A stretch of DNA of 64,000 nt from Microbacterium sp. RURRCA19A (GTDB taxonomy: Bacteria; Actinomycetota; Actinomycetes; Actinomycetales; Microbacteriaceae). The notes below the pieces were generated by a model. It was not told the origin of the DNA. It made no database searches and was given only the letters and a program-made list of their open reading frames with translations. Every line of letters begins with the position of its first letter. The first letter of the stretch is position 1. The position numbers were made by a program, and so were the translations under genes. The stretch covers positions 1 through 64,000 of the forward strand of contig NZ_FTNQ01000006.1 of NCBI RefSeq assembly GCF_900156455.1, given 5' to 3'. Below, piece after piece: positions 7,511 through 15,979 of the stretch.

Positions 7511-7798
7511 TCACTCCGCGCGACCTGCCGACAGATCCGGCCAAGGCTGCGGGGCGAGATCATCGAGGGTCATGCCGAGGACTTGGGCGATGGCCATTAT
7601 GTTGCGCAGGCTCGGGTTGGCGGGCGTGTCCGGCATGGACTCGCCCTTCTCGAACTTCTGGAACGTGTAGCGGCTCAGCCCGGCAGCGTAGGCGACCTGC
7701 TCTTGCGAGAGTCCGCGCTCTAGGCGGGCGCGGTGGATGTTCGTGCCGACTGTGCGCGCATACGCCGCCCAAGCCCCCTCAGGTCGTCGTTTTGCCAT
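7511..7798 (-). CDS. XRE-family HTH transcriptional regulator
   Basis: A 95-residue protein. Residues ~18-80 form the XRE/HTH_3 five-helix domain: IHRARLERGLSQEQVAYAAG, then LSRYTFQKFEKGESMP and LRNIMAIAQVLGMTLDDLAP. There is no extra ligand domain, so it is a simple DNA-binding repressor of the phage and plasmid type. It probably controls its own gene and the downstream beta-helix gene; the palindrome between them supports that. An A-rich stretch precedes the ATG and no typical Shine-Dalgarno is seen. Confidence 0.8.
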   Translation of the reverse strand: MAKRRPEGAWAAYARTVGTNIHRARLERGLSQEQVAYAAGLSRYTFQKFEKGESMPDTPANPSLRNIMAIAQVLGMTLDDLAPQPWPDLSAGRAE

Positions 7799-7938
7799 TT
7801 TTTCAGCATGAAAGCCTCGGCATTTGCAGGTGGCCTCCTGTATATGGCATCGTGTGAGCGACCTCCACCAAGAGGCTCAGCCCGTCCGCTGGCGTGCCCT
7901 CCCGCACGTCACCTAAGCCCCAATCCAGGAGCCTCATC

Positions 7939-9045
7939 GTGGGACGTTTCCGCAGCAGCCGCATGTCCACCGTTCTCATCGCGGGCACGGTCGCCGCTTC
8001 CTCGGCGCTGTTCGCAGGGTGCGCCTCAAATAGCGCTCCGCCGCCCAGCAGCTACTGCGACACGGAGCGTGACGCGTATGTCGATTTCGTCACACAGGTC
8101 ACCGCACTGCAGGAGGGAGGCTCGACGGAAGGGCAGCACACCTCGGACGAGTTCGCCGAGATGTTCACCACGTTGTCGGAGGCGATCTCAGATAAGGACG
8201 TCTCGTCCTTGTTCTCAGACATGGCAGACTTTGCCTCCCGTACCTCTGACGGAGGCGTGGAGGCCGCAGCGTTTGGCGACATGAGCTTCTCGTGGCCGCA
8301 TGCGGACACGTTCATGCGGGCAGCGTGCACCGGACTCGAGCCCGATCTCAGCGCGATCAGCACGCCAGAACCTACCGAGGAGCCTCCCGCCGTCGCAGAA
8401 CCCTCGCCGTCATTCGGCGTGATGACTGGTGGTGGCTACACCTACACAATCGCGGTCGACACCTTCAGCGCCAGCGCGACAAGCAGCGTCACGCACGCTC
8501 CTCCCGGCAAGACCGACCTCACGATCGACTACAACTTCACCGCGACATTGACGAACACGACGGCCGGACGGACGCTCGGTGAGCTCTACCTACCAGTCAT
8601 CGCCCTCTCATTCCCCGCGTCGTCCGCGATCTGCACAACTCCGCTCGAGCAGCAGGGGTCCGTCGGCGGCACAACCGCTGCGCGCACCCTCACCGTCTCC
8701 GGGACAGGGTGCACCCTCGTGCTGAACACCGTCTCAGCACCAAGCGCGATGCCAACAGTCAATCAGAGCGTCACGCTGCACTCTTCCGCCTCCCCGTGGA
8801 AGACGGACGGTGGCGCCGCGTCAACCTCCACCATGTTCTACCGTGTCGATGAGGCCGTCGCGCCGACGCTCGCGAATGAAGTCCAGGGCGCCTCCCTGGT
8901 CGTTGGCTACACGAGCCAGATGGTCGGGCAACGTAGCCTCAGCTTCACGCCGGAGGCCTGCACCGCCGAGATCTCCAATGCCACAAGCGCAGGCAGCTTC
9001 ACGGCCCGCATCGGGCTGCAGGGGAACGTGCAGATCTGCCAGTAG
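7939..9045 (+). CDS. Secreted lipoprotein, function unknown
   Basis: A 368-residue protein with a lipoprotein signal: basic start (GRFRSSRMS), hydrophobic core and the lipobox LFAGC with Cys 28. The mature N-terminal ~110 residues are helical and acidic. A Pro/Glu linker (STPEPTEEPPAVAEPSPS) leads to a Ser/Thr-rich beta domain with two Cys pairs, likely disulfide-bonded outside the cell. The GTG start is preferred because CAGGAG lies 7 bases upstream; an ATG 24 bases later would leave fewer basic residues. Base composition is less GC-rich than in the chromosomal part. No family was recognised. Confidence 0.65.
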   Translation: MGRFRSSRMSTVLIAGTVAASSALFAGCASNSAPPPSSYCDTERDAYVDFVTQVTALQEGGSTEGQHTSDEFAEMFTTLSEAISDKDVSSLFSDMADFASRTSDGGVEAAAFGDMSFSWPHADTFMRAACTGLEPDLSAISTPEPTEEPPAVAEPSPSFGVMTGGGYTYTIAVDTFSASATSSVTHAPPGKTDLTIDYNFTATLTNTTAGRTLGELYLPVIALSFPASSAICTTPLEQQGSVGGTTAARTLTVSGTGCTLVLNTVSAPSAMPTVNQSVTLHSSASPWKTDGGAASTSTMFYRVDEAVAPTLANEVQGASLVVGYTSQMVGQRSLSFTPEACTAEISNATSAGSFTARIGLQGNVQICQ

Positions 9046-9160
9046 CAGGTCGAGTGAGCGGCTCCGGGTTCAATCAAGATCACATTTGGCGGGTTCCTGT
9101 TGTGGAAAGCACATCGGGCGGGCCACCCCTGTTGACGGCGGCCCAACGCACGCGCGTCTC

Positions 9161-9189
9161 TTTACAAATGAGGTCGAATGTGTCATAAC
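9161..9189 (+). promoter_or_regulatory. Possible promoter upstream of the 186-residue gene
   Basis: TTTACA and CATAAC are 17 bases apart in the most AT-rich part of the gap between the lipoprotein gene and the next gene. The -10 box is weak. The remaining leader is about 120 bases with no obvious riboswitch. Confidence 0.3.
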
Positions 9190-9313
9190 AAGGGCTGTCC
9201 TGCGGGACGTGAGGGTGACCCCTCGTTGCTGACCATCAGCGGCGAAGCGCCACTCTCAACCACCCTGTGTGTGTTGGGCGTCGGCATTACCGACACACGA
9301 AAGGACTATCACC

Positions 9314-9874
9314 ATGCCGACACACCATGGCCTTCCGCCCGTACCTCGCCCCGATCAGACGATTGCGGAGTTCATCCGCGAGCACAGTGCCGAAGAGTTT
9401 GTCGAACTCGTCGGCGCACTGATCGACTGGGACACCGACGAGGAGCCCAGGCTCTTCATTGATGAGCTCTGCGAGCACGTCGCGCCCCATGACCCCGAGT
9501 TCGCAATGCGGGTTGTTGAGCTGCTGCTCGTCGACACCGTTCAGCGCGAACGACCCCTCCTGATGCGTCGACTCATCGTTGATCTCTTCCCCGGACTGCT
9601 GTGCCGCGGAATCGATCGCATCGAGGAGATCGCCTGGGCCCTCCTCTTGGAGGACCCCGATGATGACGTCTTCGAGGCCACGTACTCCATGCTCGAGATG
9701 ACCACGCGGGACGAGGTCCAGCTCAGCTGGACGACAGAGACGTACGACCACCTCTACGGCGGCAACGCCACTCCGCAAGTAGGGAACTGGAGTACGCGCC
9801 TGACCCACATCCTGAAGCTCCGTCGAGCTCGCGCCCGGCACCAAGCGCTTCAAAGCCCCGCCACATCGAACTGA
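9314..9874 (+). CDS. Acidic helical protein, unrecognised
   Basis: A 186-residue protein, rich in Glu, Asp and Leu and predicted nearly all helical (EEFVELVGALIDW, EFAMRVVELLLVDTV, IEEIAWALLLEDPDDDVFEA). The repeated helical pairs recall HEAT-like repeats, but no repeat consensus was established. AAAGGA 10 bases upstream supports the ATG at 9314. It stands alone between a possible promoter and a hairpin overlapping its stop. It has no signal peptide or membrane segment, so it should be cytosolic. Confidence 0.55.
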   Translation: MPTHHGLPPVPRPDQTIAEFIREHSAEEFVELVGALIDWDTDEEPRLFIDELCEHVAPHDPEFAMRVVELLLVDTVQRERPLLMRRLIVDLFPGLLCRGIDRIEEIAWALLLEDPDDDVFEATYSMLEMTTRDEVQLSWTTETYDHLYGGNATPQVGNWSTRLTHILKLRRARARHQALQSPATSN

Positions 9875-9947
9875 CAATGCTCCCGCCTGGCCCTCGCGGT
9901 TCGCGGTCGCAGCACCGTCACGGACGTGGGCGGGGCATTGTCATTTC
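9872..9947. terminator. Long hairpin after the acidic helical protein gene
   Basis: TGACAATGC-T-CCCGCC pairs with GGGCGGGGCATTGTCA across a 40-base loop that contains further complementarity. It starts at the stop codon and is followed by TTTCC. The opposite strand would terminate nothing, since the next gene is convergent and ends 140 bases away. Confidence 0.5.
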
Positions 9948-10091
9948 CTACCACCAGCACCTCGGCCGGCGCCGAGGTGCTTTGGTATCCCAGCCCAGGT
10001 CACGCCGCCGCCTGCGCACTACTCGATACCGCAAAGCGCAACGACCGAAGCGACTACTGCCCCTCGCGTCCCGGCGGCCCTGCGGGCTCGC

Positions 10092-11714
10092 TCAGTCCGC
10101 AGTCGCCCGCTCTCCACCTTTCAACAACCAGATGATGGCCATAATCGTTGGCGCGACCCGTCGCACCTCGCTCGCGCGCGTTGCCCCGCCCCTGATGACC
10201 TGTCGCATCGCGATCGCTTCGGCCGGGTTGGCGGTGATCGCCGCATCCCATTGCCGCAGGACGGAGAGCTCGACGTCGCGAGGGTCAAGGTCTGGCTGGT
10301 CTTCGAGCACGGCCGCGATGGTTTCGTTAAGGATGCCTTGGAGCGCGAGGTCCGTCATCCGGGCGCGCAGGCGAACCAGCTCGACGAGATCGTTGACGTA
10401 CGGACCATCGGCGGCGACTGCTTCAAGCGTGGCGTTCAGCGCGTCGAGGGGCTGGCTGGCGAGCTCGCCCCACACCCAGCATCCGAGTATTCGCTCGATC
10501 GCTCCGAGGGAATCGTCGACGGTGCGCCACGCGTCGGCTACCGAACTAAGCCTCAATGGCACCGTCGGACTGTCGATTCCGACTCTGGTCTGCTGCCAAC
10601 TGGCCCGCACATCAGCGGCGCGGGAGAGGGCATCCCCCATATCCTCGACGTGCATGCCAGGGCGCAAGTACTCTTTCGCTTCCCGTCGAAGCGCCCGGCG
10701 CTGCGTCATCGTGAGAGGAGGAGCGACCACGCCGGTTTGGTAGGCATGAAGAAGCCGATCGAGGGGTCGATCGAAGATGGCCGGCGTGAAGAGGTCGAGC
10801 GTTTCGCGCACGCGAGCGAGCAGATTGAGTCGGACACCAAGGTCTTTGACAGATCCGAACGCAGCAAGGCCGGCCTCTTCTACGAGCCGCGTCCCAGACT
10901 CGATGAGCGACGGAAGCGAACTCCACGCCAATTGCCCCGCCAGCAGCTGCACCTCGTGAAACTTCGCGGCATGCTCCAACTTTGCATTGCGCCACGGCGA
11001 GTCCGTAGGCGGCCCCTTGGGCGGGCGCGCGAGGCGGGACGTCGCGCGCGCCTGCGCGCCGCGGCCGCCTTGGATAGTCGCATCCCGAGGCCCGTCTCGG
11101 CGCAGCGTATTGCTGTCCGGATCCCAGAACTCGAAGCCCTCGCCATCCTGCGTCACGGCCAGGAGGAACGCCACGAGCGCGTCTTGGATGCTCGTCTTGA
11201 ACGGCTCTCGGCGGGCGTTGTCGTAGTCCGCACTTTCCAGCGACTGCGACCCGCGTCGGCCCTCCACATGCTGGCGATACTCGAAGCCCGCAGCGGAGTG
11301 GCGGAAGGAGCGCTGGTGAGTATCGGCGTGCGCGCCTCGTAGCGACCGGAGCTTCGCGGTACGCACATGCGCCGCCCATTGCCTAGCCATCTCCGATAGG
11401 TCGCTGATCGCCCACCAGGCAGCGGCAGCGGCCAGCCGAGCGCGGAACTCGTCGTAGCGCCAGTTGCCCGCGAGCGCCTTGTTCAGCGCACCCACCGAGT
11501 ACCGCACTTGCTGCAGGAGCGCATCGCTTCCCGCGCTCGGGTGCACACCGAGTTCCCGAGCGAGCGCGGGAAGCGTTGCCACGGAGAAGCTCCCGATGCG
11601 GTGACCCCTGCCAGTCGCGATAGCGCGCAGCTCTCGCTCCCATGCAGGCAGAAGCGCGTCGACATCCCCACGCTCAGCTTGCTCCACCCTCTTAGCGTAT
11701 CTGCGCCGTGACAA
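10092..11714 (-). CDS. Large protein of unknown function (540 residues)
   Basis: A long protein with no signal peptide and no recognised motif. It looks mostly helical, with a basic stretch around residues 215-235 (GGRGAQARATSRLARPPKG) and a hydrophobic end (PTIMAIIWLLKGG). No Walker, HNH, PD-(D/E)XK or HTH pattern could be seen. The predicted start is a TTG preceded by AGGGG; GTG 11687 is a later option. It is convergent with the acidic protein gene and divergent from the VWA module. A cargo function is possible, but nothing in the sequence decides it. Confidence 0.55.
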   Translation of the reverse strand: MSRRRYAKRVEQAERGDVDALLPAWERELRAIATGRGHRIGSFSVATLPALARELGVHPSAGSDALLQQVRYSVGALNKALAGNWRYDEFRARLAAAAAWWAISDLSEMARQWAAHVRTAKLRSLRGAHADTHQRSFRHSAAGFEYRQHVEGRRGSQSLESADYDNARREPFKTSIQDALVAFLLAVTQDGEGFEFWDPDSNTLRRDGPRDATIQGGRGAQARATSRLARPPKGPPTDSPWRNAKLEHAAKFHEVQLLAGQLAWSSLPSLIESGTRLVEEAGLAAFGSVKDLGVRLNLLARVRETLDLFTPAIFDRPLDRLLHAYQTGVVAPPLTMTQRRALRREAKEYLRPGMHVEDMGDALSRAADVRASWQQTRVGIDSPTVPLRLSSVADAWRTVDDSLGAIERILGCWVWGELASQPLDALNATLEAVAADGPYVNDLVELVRLRARMTDLALQGILNETIAAVLEDQPDLDPRDVELSVLRQWDAAITANPAEAIAMRQVIRGGATRASEVRRVAPTIMAIIWLLKGGERATAD

Positions 11715-11954
11715 CCGGCCCCTGTCTGCCGCAGCGCGCCCACGAAGGTGCGCGCCGCGGGCACCACTTCAGCGCCCGACCAGGGGTTTCCAGATTTTCC
11801 CCCAGGTTCCGAACCAGCGCGCTCCCCAGGTGCCCAGCTTTCACCCCGGACTGCGTTCGACACCCCTGAGCCGTCGTTCATAGCGTCAATCCTGTTCGGA
11901 CCGGAAGCCCTCCGGAACACCCCGACGAAGCCGCAAAAAGGATCCAGACACCTC

Positions 11955-12476
11955 ATGACCGCCGCCACCATTCCCAGCGCACAGCTCCAGGCGATCACCC
12001 GCCTGGAGCTTGCCTCCGACGCACTGGACAAGGCGCTTCGCGCCGTGCAGCATCCCGACCTCGAGTTCGGCGGCAGCGCCCTCATCGCACCGTCCGGGCT
12101 CAAGCACCTGGGCGCGATCCGTCAGACACTGCACGCTCTCGAGTCCGCGATCCGCTCCGCTGGATTCGCCACGCCTGAGACGAAGATGGCACCTCTCCCG
12201 GTGCCCGCGGCTGATGTGGAGGCGAACACGGTGCGCTCATCCCTTAGCCCGCTCGGCCGCCGCGTCGCTGACAGCGTCGACCTCGGGCTGGCGACCGACC
12301 TGCACGAAGCGTTGGCGGCTGCCCGCCAGCAGCTCAACCTCGTGCCGGAAATGCAGGCAGATCCCGAGCTGCGCGCCCGCGTCCTGGACTCGGCGCTCCG
12401 GGAGGGCAGCCGGCTTGGCCGACGCATCTACCACGCCCTCCAGGACGACCCGCGGAGCCACCCGTCCACCCACTAG
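11955..12476 (+). CDS. Helical protein preceding the VWA module
   Basis: A 173-residue protein, predicted helical with heptad-like spacing (LQAITRLELASDALDKALRA, LKHLGAIRQTLHALESAIRS, LATDLHEALAAARQQL). It has no signal peptide or catalytic motif. AAGGA stands 11 bases before ATG 11955. It is the first plus-strand gene after a divergent neighbour and is separated by a hairpin from the lipoprotein of the VWA module, so it may be co-regulated but attenuated. It could be a coiled-coil scaffold; this is inference. Confidence 0.5.
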   Translation: MTAATIPSAQLQAITRLELASDALDKALRAVQHPDLEFGGSALIAPSGLKHLGAIRQTLHALESAIRSAGFATPETKMAPLPVPAADVEANTVRSSLSPLGRRVADSVDLGLATDLHEALAAARQQLNLVPEMQADPELRARVLDSALREGSRLGRRIYHALQDDPRSHPSTH

Positions 12477-12479
12477 AGC

Positions 12480-12509
12480 GGGGCGATCCAGCGCCAACTG
12501 GACCGCCCC
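12480..12509 (+). terminator. Hairpin between the helical protein and the VWA lipoprotein
   Basis: GGGGCG-A-TCCAG pairs with CTGGA-C-CGCCCC around a CGCCAA loop, with one mismatch. It starts 4 bases after the stop. There is no T-run, so it may be a partial terminator or processing site inside an operon. Confidence 0.45.
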
Positions 12510-12562
12510 CGTCACGAAGCACCCACCCATCACCTGCAAAAGATCAAGGAAAGGAAACGTCC

Positions 12563-13342
12563 ATGACATCCTCAGTATCCCGCCAAGGGACTCACCTCGG
12601 CATCCTCGTCAGCGTCATCATCGCCCTCGCGGCGATGCTCCTGGCAGGCTGCACCGCCACCCCGCCCGGCGACCTCGGGCGCCTGCAGTCTCTGCTGGCG
12701 TCGTGCCCGGACGGTAAGAAGATCAACGACTACGAGGCCCTCGACGGGTCGGGCACAACCCAGAGCAAGGAGATCGCGCGGGAGTACCTCGCCTATGTCA
12801 AGTCGCGCATCGAGCGCGTCGCGGTGTGCGGTGGCCACACCCAGATTGTGGCCTTTGGCACCAACTCTGTGACCGTCCCGATCTACGAGGGCGACCTGCA
12901 GGTCGAGGGTGCCACCGACCTGGCCCGGCTTCGCCGCGTCCCGGCGCTGGTCGACGAGGTGATGGCCGAGGTCACGAAGCACTACCAGTCGGCCGTCGTA
13001 CTGCTCCCCGAGGGCGGCACCGACGTCACCGGCCTGCTGCGGCTCCTCGAGGAAGCCCAGGCGCTCCGTCCCGACATGGAACTCGAAGCCTCGATCTTGA
13101 CGGATGGGCTGAACAATCAGGGCGTCGTCATCGACCGCGTCCTCTCTCCGGAGGAGGCGACCGCCTTGGCCGACACCGTGGCGGTGCCGCAGCTCTCGGG
13201 GTCGGTCGCGATCATCGGGATCGGCCGGGTGGCCGGCGACCCGCTTCCGAGCGACTTCATCGCCGGGATGAAGGTCTTCTACACGCGGCTGGTGGAGCGC
13301 ACCGGTGCTTCGAGCGTCCTCGTGATGACGGACGGCCGCTAG
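12563..13342 (+). CDS. Lipid-anchored VWA-like protein
   Basis: A 259-residue protein with lipobox MLLAGC (Cys 30). The mature part has the pieces of a von Willebrand factor A fold with a metal-ion site: DGSGT at residues 61-65 (DxSxT), GGTDVTGLLRLLEEA for the central Thr, and ASILTDGLNN for the distal Asp. It closes with VAIIGIGRVAGDPLPSDF and FYTRLVERTGASSVLVMTDG. An extracellular, membrane-attached binding protein is therefore likely. AAGGAAAGGAAA precedes the ATG. The next gene starts 2 bases after the stop. Confidence 0.6.
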   Translation: MTSSVSRQGTHLGILVSVIIALAAMLLAGCTATPPGDLGRLQSLLASCPDGKKINDYEALDGSGTTQSKEIAREYLAYVKSRIERVAVCGGHTQIVAFGTNSVTVPIYEGDLQVEGATDLARLRRVPALVDEVMAEVTKHYQSAVVLLPEGGTDVTGLLRLLEEAQALRPDMELEASILTDGLNNQGVVIDRVLSPEEATALADTVAVPQLSGSVAIIGIGRVAGDPLPSDFIAGMKVFYTRLVERTGASSVLVMTDGR

Positions 13343-13344
13343 GA

Positions 13345-14415
13345 ATGGCCCGGGAACTGGATCCGCTGGCGGGCGCCAGCGCGGCCGACGCACTGGCCGA
13401 ACAGATCGCCCTGCAGCGCGTCGACGAGGCCGGGGCAACACCCCAGCCGAACTCGGTCGCGAAGCTCTGGGTCAGCCCCGAGTACGACGAACTCACCAGC
13501 GAGCAGCACGACCTGTTTGAGGCCCTCGGTGTCGAGCAGTCCCGTCAGGCCACAATCGAGGCGGCGGGTCTTGCCCTCGCCGCCACGGCAGACCAGTGGC
13601 TCGTCGAGGGGCAGCGCGTCGTGGTGGAGACCGTCAAGGCCACCTACGTCACGGTGCTGGCGGTGCTCACGCCGTACCGGCGGCGGCCACCGATAGCCAA
13701 GCGCTGGCATCTGCTGGCCAAGGCCGCCTTCCTGGTCGGGGACATCGCGGGTATCGCCACCGCCGCCATCTGGCTCGGGGAGATCCCGGCCATCGCAGTG
13801 ATCATGGCGCTGTCGGCAGCCGCCGCCACCGTCACGGCGGGGCTGTCGGGCTCGGAAGTCCGGGACGTCAGGGACTGCATCCGGCGGGCCGTCCTACTGC
13901 CCGATCTCCCGGATGCACTCCTCCCGTACCGCCATCTGTTCGAGGCACCCGAACGTGCCTGGCCGTACGTCAAGGCACTCCTCTGGGTGTCCGTATCCGT
14001 CGCAGCGACAGTGGCCTGCGCAATCTTCGCGCTGCGGGCCAGCATCGAGGATCCGCTCGTTGGGCTGGTCTTCGGTGGGATCGCTGCGGCGATCGCGGCA
14101 GCCAGCTGGATCGAGAGCTTCTGCTACGCCGACGCCGTCGCCGACCTCATCGACAACGCCGACGCGGATTACACCCGAGAAGTCGCCAAGCATCAGGAGC
14201 TCGCCGCCAGCGCCGCGCTCCAGCGTCACAACGAGGCGCTCGCGACGGCGACATCGATCCAAGCGGAGCAGTCCCACCGCGGTGACGCCGCAGGGCACCA
14301 CATGCAGGCGCTGCTCTACGGGATCCTCCGGAGAAACCCGCAGACCGCCGGGAACGGGCCAGCCGCGGAGCCAACCACCATCGGGCAGACAACTCGTCGA
14401 GGAGGCACCAAATGA
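13345..14415 (+). CDS. Multi-spanning membrane protein of the VWA module
   Basis: A 356-residue protein. After ~120 soluble residues come four probable membrane segments: AAFLVGDIAGIATAAIWLG, IAVIMALSAAAATVTAGL, ALLWVSVSVAATVACAIFAL and VGLVFGGIAAAIAAASW. A helical soluble tail follows (VAKHQELAASAALQRHNEAL). No known transporter or channel motif was found. The ATG lies 2 bases behind the lipoprotein stop, so translation is coupled, and its end overlaps the VWA gene (ATGA). It is well placed to connect the outside VWA protein with the inside one. Confidence 0.6.
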   Translation: MARELDPLAGASAADALAEQIALQRVDEAGATPQPNSVAKLWVSPEYDELTSEQHDLFEALGVEQSRQATIEAAGLALAATADQWLVEGQRVVVETVKATYVTVLAVLTPYRRRPPIAKRWHLLAKAAFLVGDIAGIATAAIWLGEIPAIAVIMALSAAAATVTAGLSGSEVRDVRDCIRRAVLLPDLPDALLPYRHLFEAPERAWPYVKALLWVSVSVAATVACAIFALRASIEDPLVGLVFGGIAAAIAAASWIESFCYADAVADLIDNADADYTREVAKHQELAASAALQRHNEALATATSIQAEQSHRGDAAGHHMQALLYGILRRNPQTAGNGPAAEPTTIGQTTRRGGTK

Positions 14416-15134
14416 CCCCGTACCTCCAGCCCTCCGGCATTCTCTCGGGCGGGCTCATCCCGGTGCGGGACTTCCCAAGCGAGCAGGAGCCCTGGATCGA
14501 ACTCGGCTGGCCCGGGCTCGAGTCGAAGCGGCCGTGCCTGGTGATGCTGAACTTCGACAGCTCAGGCTCGGTGATCGCGCCGCAGGGCAACGACCCGATC
14601 GGCAATCGCTTCAACGAGGCCCGGCGGGCGATCAGGCTCGTGGCGGACTGGACCTACACCAGCCGGTCGAAGGTCGCCGTCCTGCACTTCGACCACCCGC
14701 TCGGCGCAAGCGGTGTCGTGTCCTTGAACGACCGACGTCTTCTGCAGCGGCTCGACCCGTCCCTCCAGAACCCTGGCGGGCGTGGAATCAGCGACCTGCT
14801 GCCCAGCCTGTCCGAGATGGAACGACTCGCGGAGGCGCACCCGGAGCACGACCTCATCGGGGTCATCGTGTCGGACTTCGAGCTCAGCGACGTCGACCTG
14901 TCCGAGGTGTTCACCAGGCTGCGGGCCTTCCCCGGGAGGATCCACGCCGTCGTGCTCGGCGGGCAGGTGCCACCGGACCTCGTAGGCGCCGACAACGTCA
15001 CCGTGACAACGCTCAGCGCCGGGGACCCTCCCGGAGCGTTCGCGGCGGCACTGCACAGGTCGCTGACGGCGACCCGCGTGGCGGCGCGCCATTCGCTGCT
15101 GCACGGCCCGGCCGGAAAGCAGGTGCTGTCGTGA
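14412..15134 (+). CDS. Cytosolic VWA-domain protein
   Basis: A 240-residue protein without a signal peptide. VMLNFDSSGS places Asp 49, Ser 51 and Ser 53 in a DxSxS metal-ion (MIDAS) motif. GGRGISDLLPSL occupies the position of the central loop, and LIGVIVSDFELSD supplies the distal Asp. The rest alternates beta and helix as expected (KVAVLHFDHPL, IHAVVLGGQVP). It probably binds a protein partner through Mg. It overlaps both neighbours by 4 bases, the usual sign of one co-translated complex. Confidence 0.65.
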   Translation: MTPYLQPSGILSGGLIPVRDFPSEQEPWIELGWPGLESKRPCLVMLNFDSSGSVIAPQGNDPIGNRFNEARRAIRLVADWTYTSRSKVAVLHFDHPLGASGVVSLNDRRLLQRLDPSLQNPGGRGISDLLPSLSEMERLAEAHPEHDLIGVIVSDFELSDVDLSEVFTRLRAFPGRIHAVVLGGQVPPDLVGADNVTVTTLSAGDPPGAFAAALHRSLTATRVAARHSLLHGPAGKQVLS

Positions 15135-15754
15135 GCAGGCGGGCGACGTTTACGGAGTCGGAACTGCAGGCGGCACGGGAGACGCTGACCGCGTTCGTGT
15201 GGGAGCGGGCCGAGGTGACCCGCGCCCGCGCCGGCGTGGACTGGGTCTTCACCCCGGACGCCCCGAACACCTATACCGAGCTGCGTCAGGCGTGGGAGGT
15301 ATCGCTGTCCACAGGAGCGCCACTCCCGGTCCTGAACGACCACTCCGAGAGCGTCATCTTCACCGAGCCCGAGGGCAACTTCGTCTACCGGTACTGGCAC
15401 GACGTGACGCACCTGGAGCGGGAGCGGAACTTCTCCAACCCGCACGAGTTGGACATGGCGATGTTCCACCTCTGGGACGCCGAGCAACACGGCCTGTCCC
15501 GGGGGTCGCTGCCGTGGCGGCTGCTGCACGCCGATGCGATCGGGAACGTCCTGCACTGGTCGGTCTATCGCGACTACGTGCCGGATCAGCGGGTGTTCGT
15601 CGAGAACGTCGTGTGCTTCGGGCTCGAAGCCGCGCTGCTCGGTGAAGCCGCGCGGCGAGGGCTGTTCAACCCGCAGGTACTTCCCGCGGGGATGGACTAC
15701 CAGACCGGCTCGATCTGCCCGTCGCATCCGTCGCACCTCGCGCCGTCCATGTAG
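15131..15754 (+). CDS. Unrecognised protein with HDxxH motif, last gene of the VWA module
   Basis: A 207-residue protein read from GTG 15131, whose GTGA overlaps the VWA stop. The middle has YRYWHDVTHLERERNFSNPH and ELDMAMFHLWDAEQHG: several His, Asp and Glu spaced as in helical metal-binding proteins. The alternation WRLLHADAIGNVLHW and NVVCFGLEAALLGEAARRG is helical. A ferritin-like or hydrolase activity is possible but unsupported. No signal peptide. It completes a four-gene run with no gap larger than 2 bases. Confidence 0.55.
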   Translation: MSRRATFTESELQAARETLTAFVWERAEVTRARAGVDWVFTPDAPNTYTELRQAWEVSLSTGAPLPVLNDHSESVIFTEPEGNFVYRYWHDVTHLERERNFSNPHELDMAMFHLWDAEQHGLSRGSLPWRLLHADAIGNVLHWSVYRDYVPDQRVFVENVVCFGLEAALLGEAARRGLFNPQVLPAGMDYQTGSICPSHPSHLAPSM

Positions 15755-15979
15755 GTGAGCGGTCTGGCCCTGGGTGTCGTCGATTCCACAACACGCACAT
15801 CCACAGCCAAGCGGCTCGCCCATCCTCCTCTGCCCGTGACCGTCCGCCCGGATGTCTCGTCGCTTCGGCGCCGGAGCGACCGGACGGTTGACGTCCCGAC
15901 TCGAATCCGTCACAACTATCCGTCCCCTCCGACCTGGACCAGCAAGCGTTCGGCGGACGGGAGGAAGGACCACCACATC

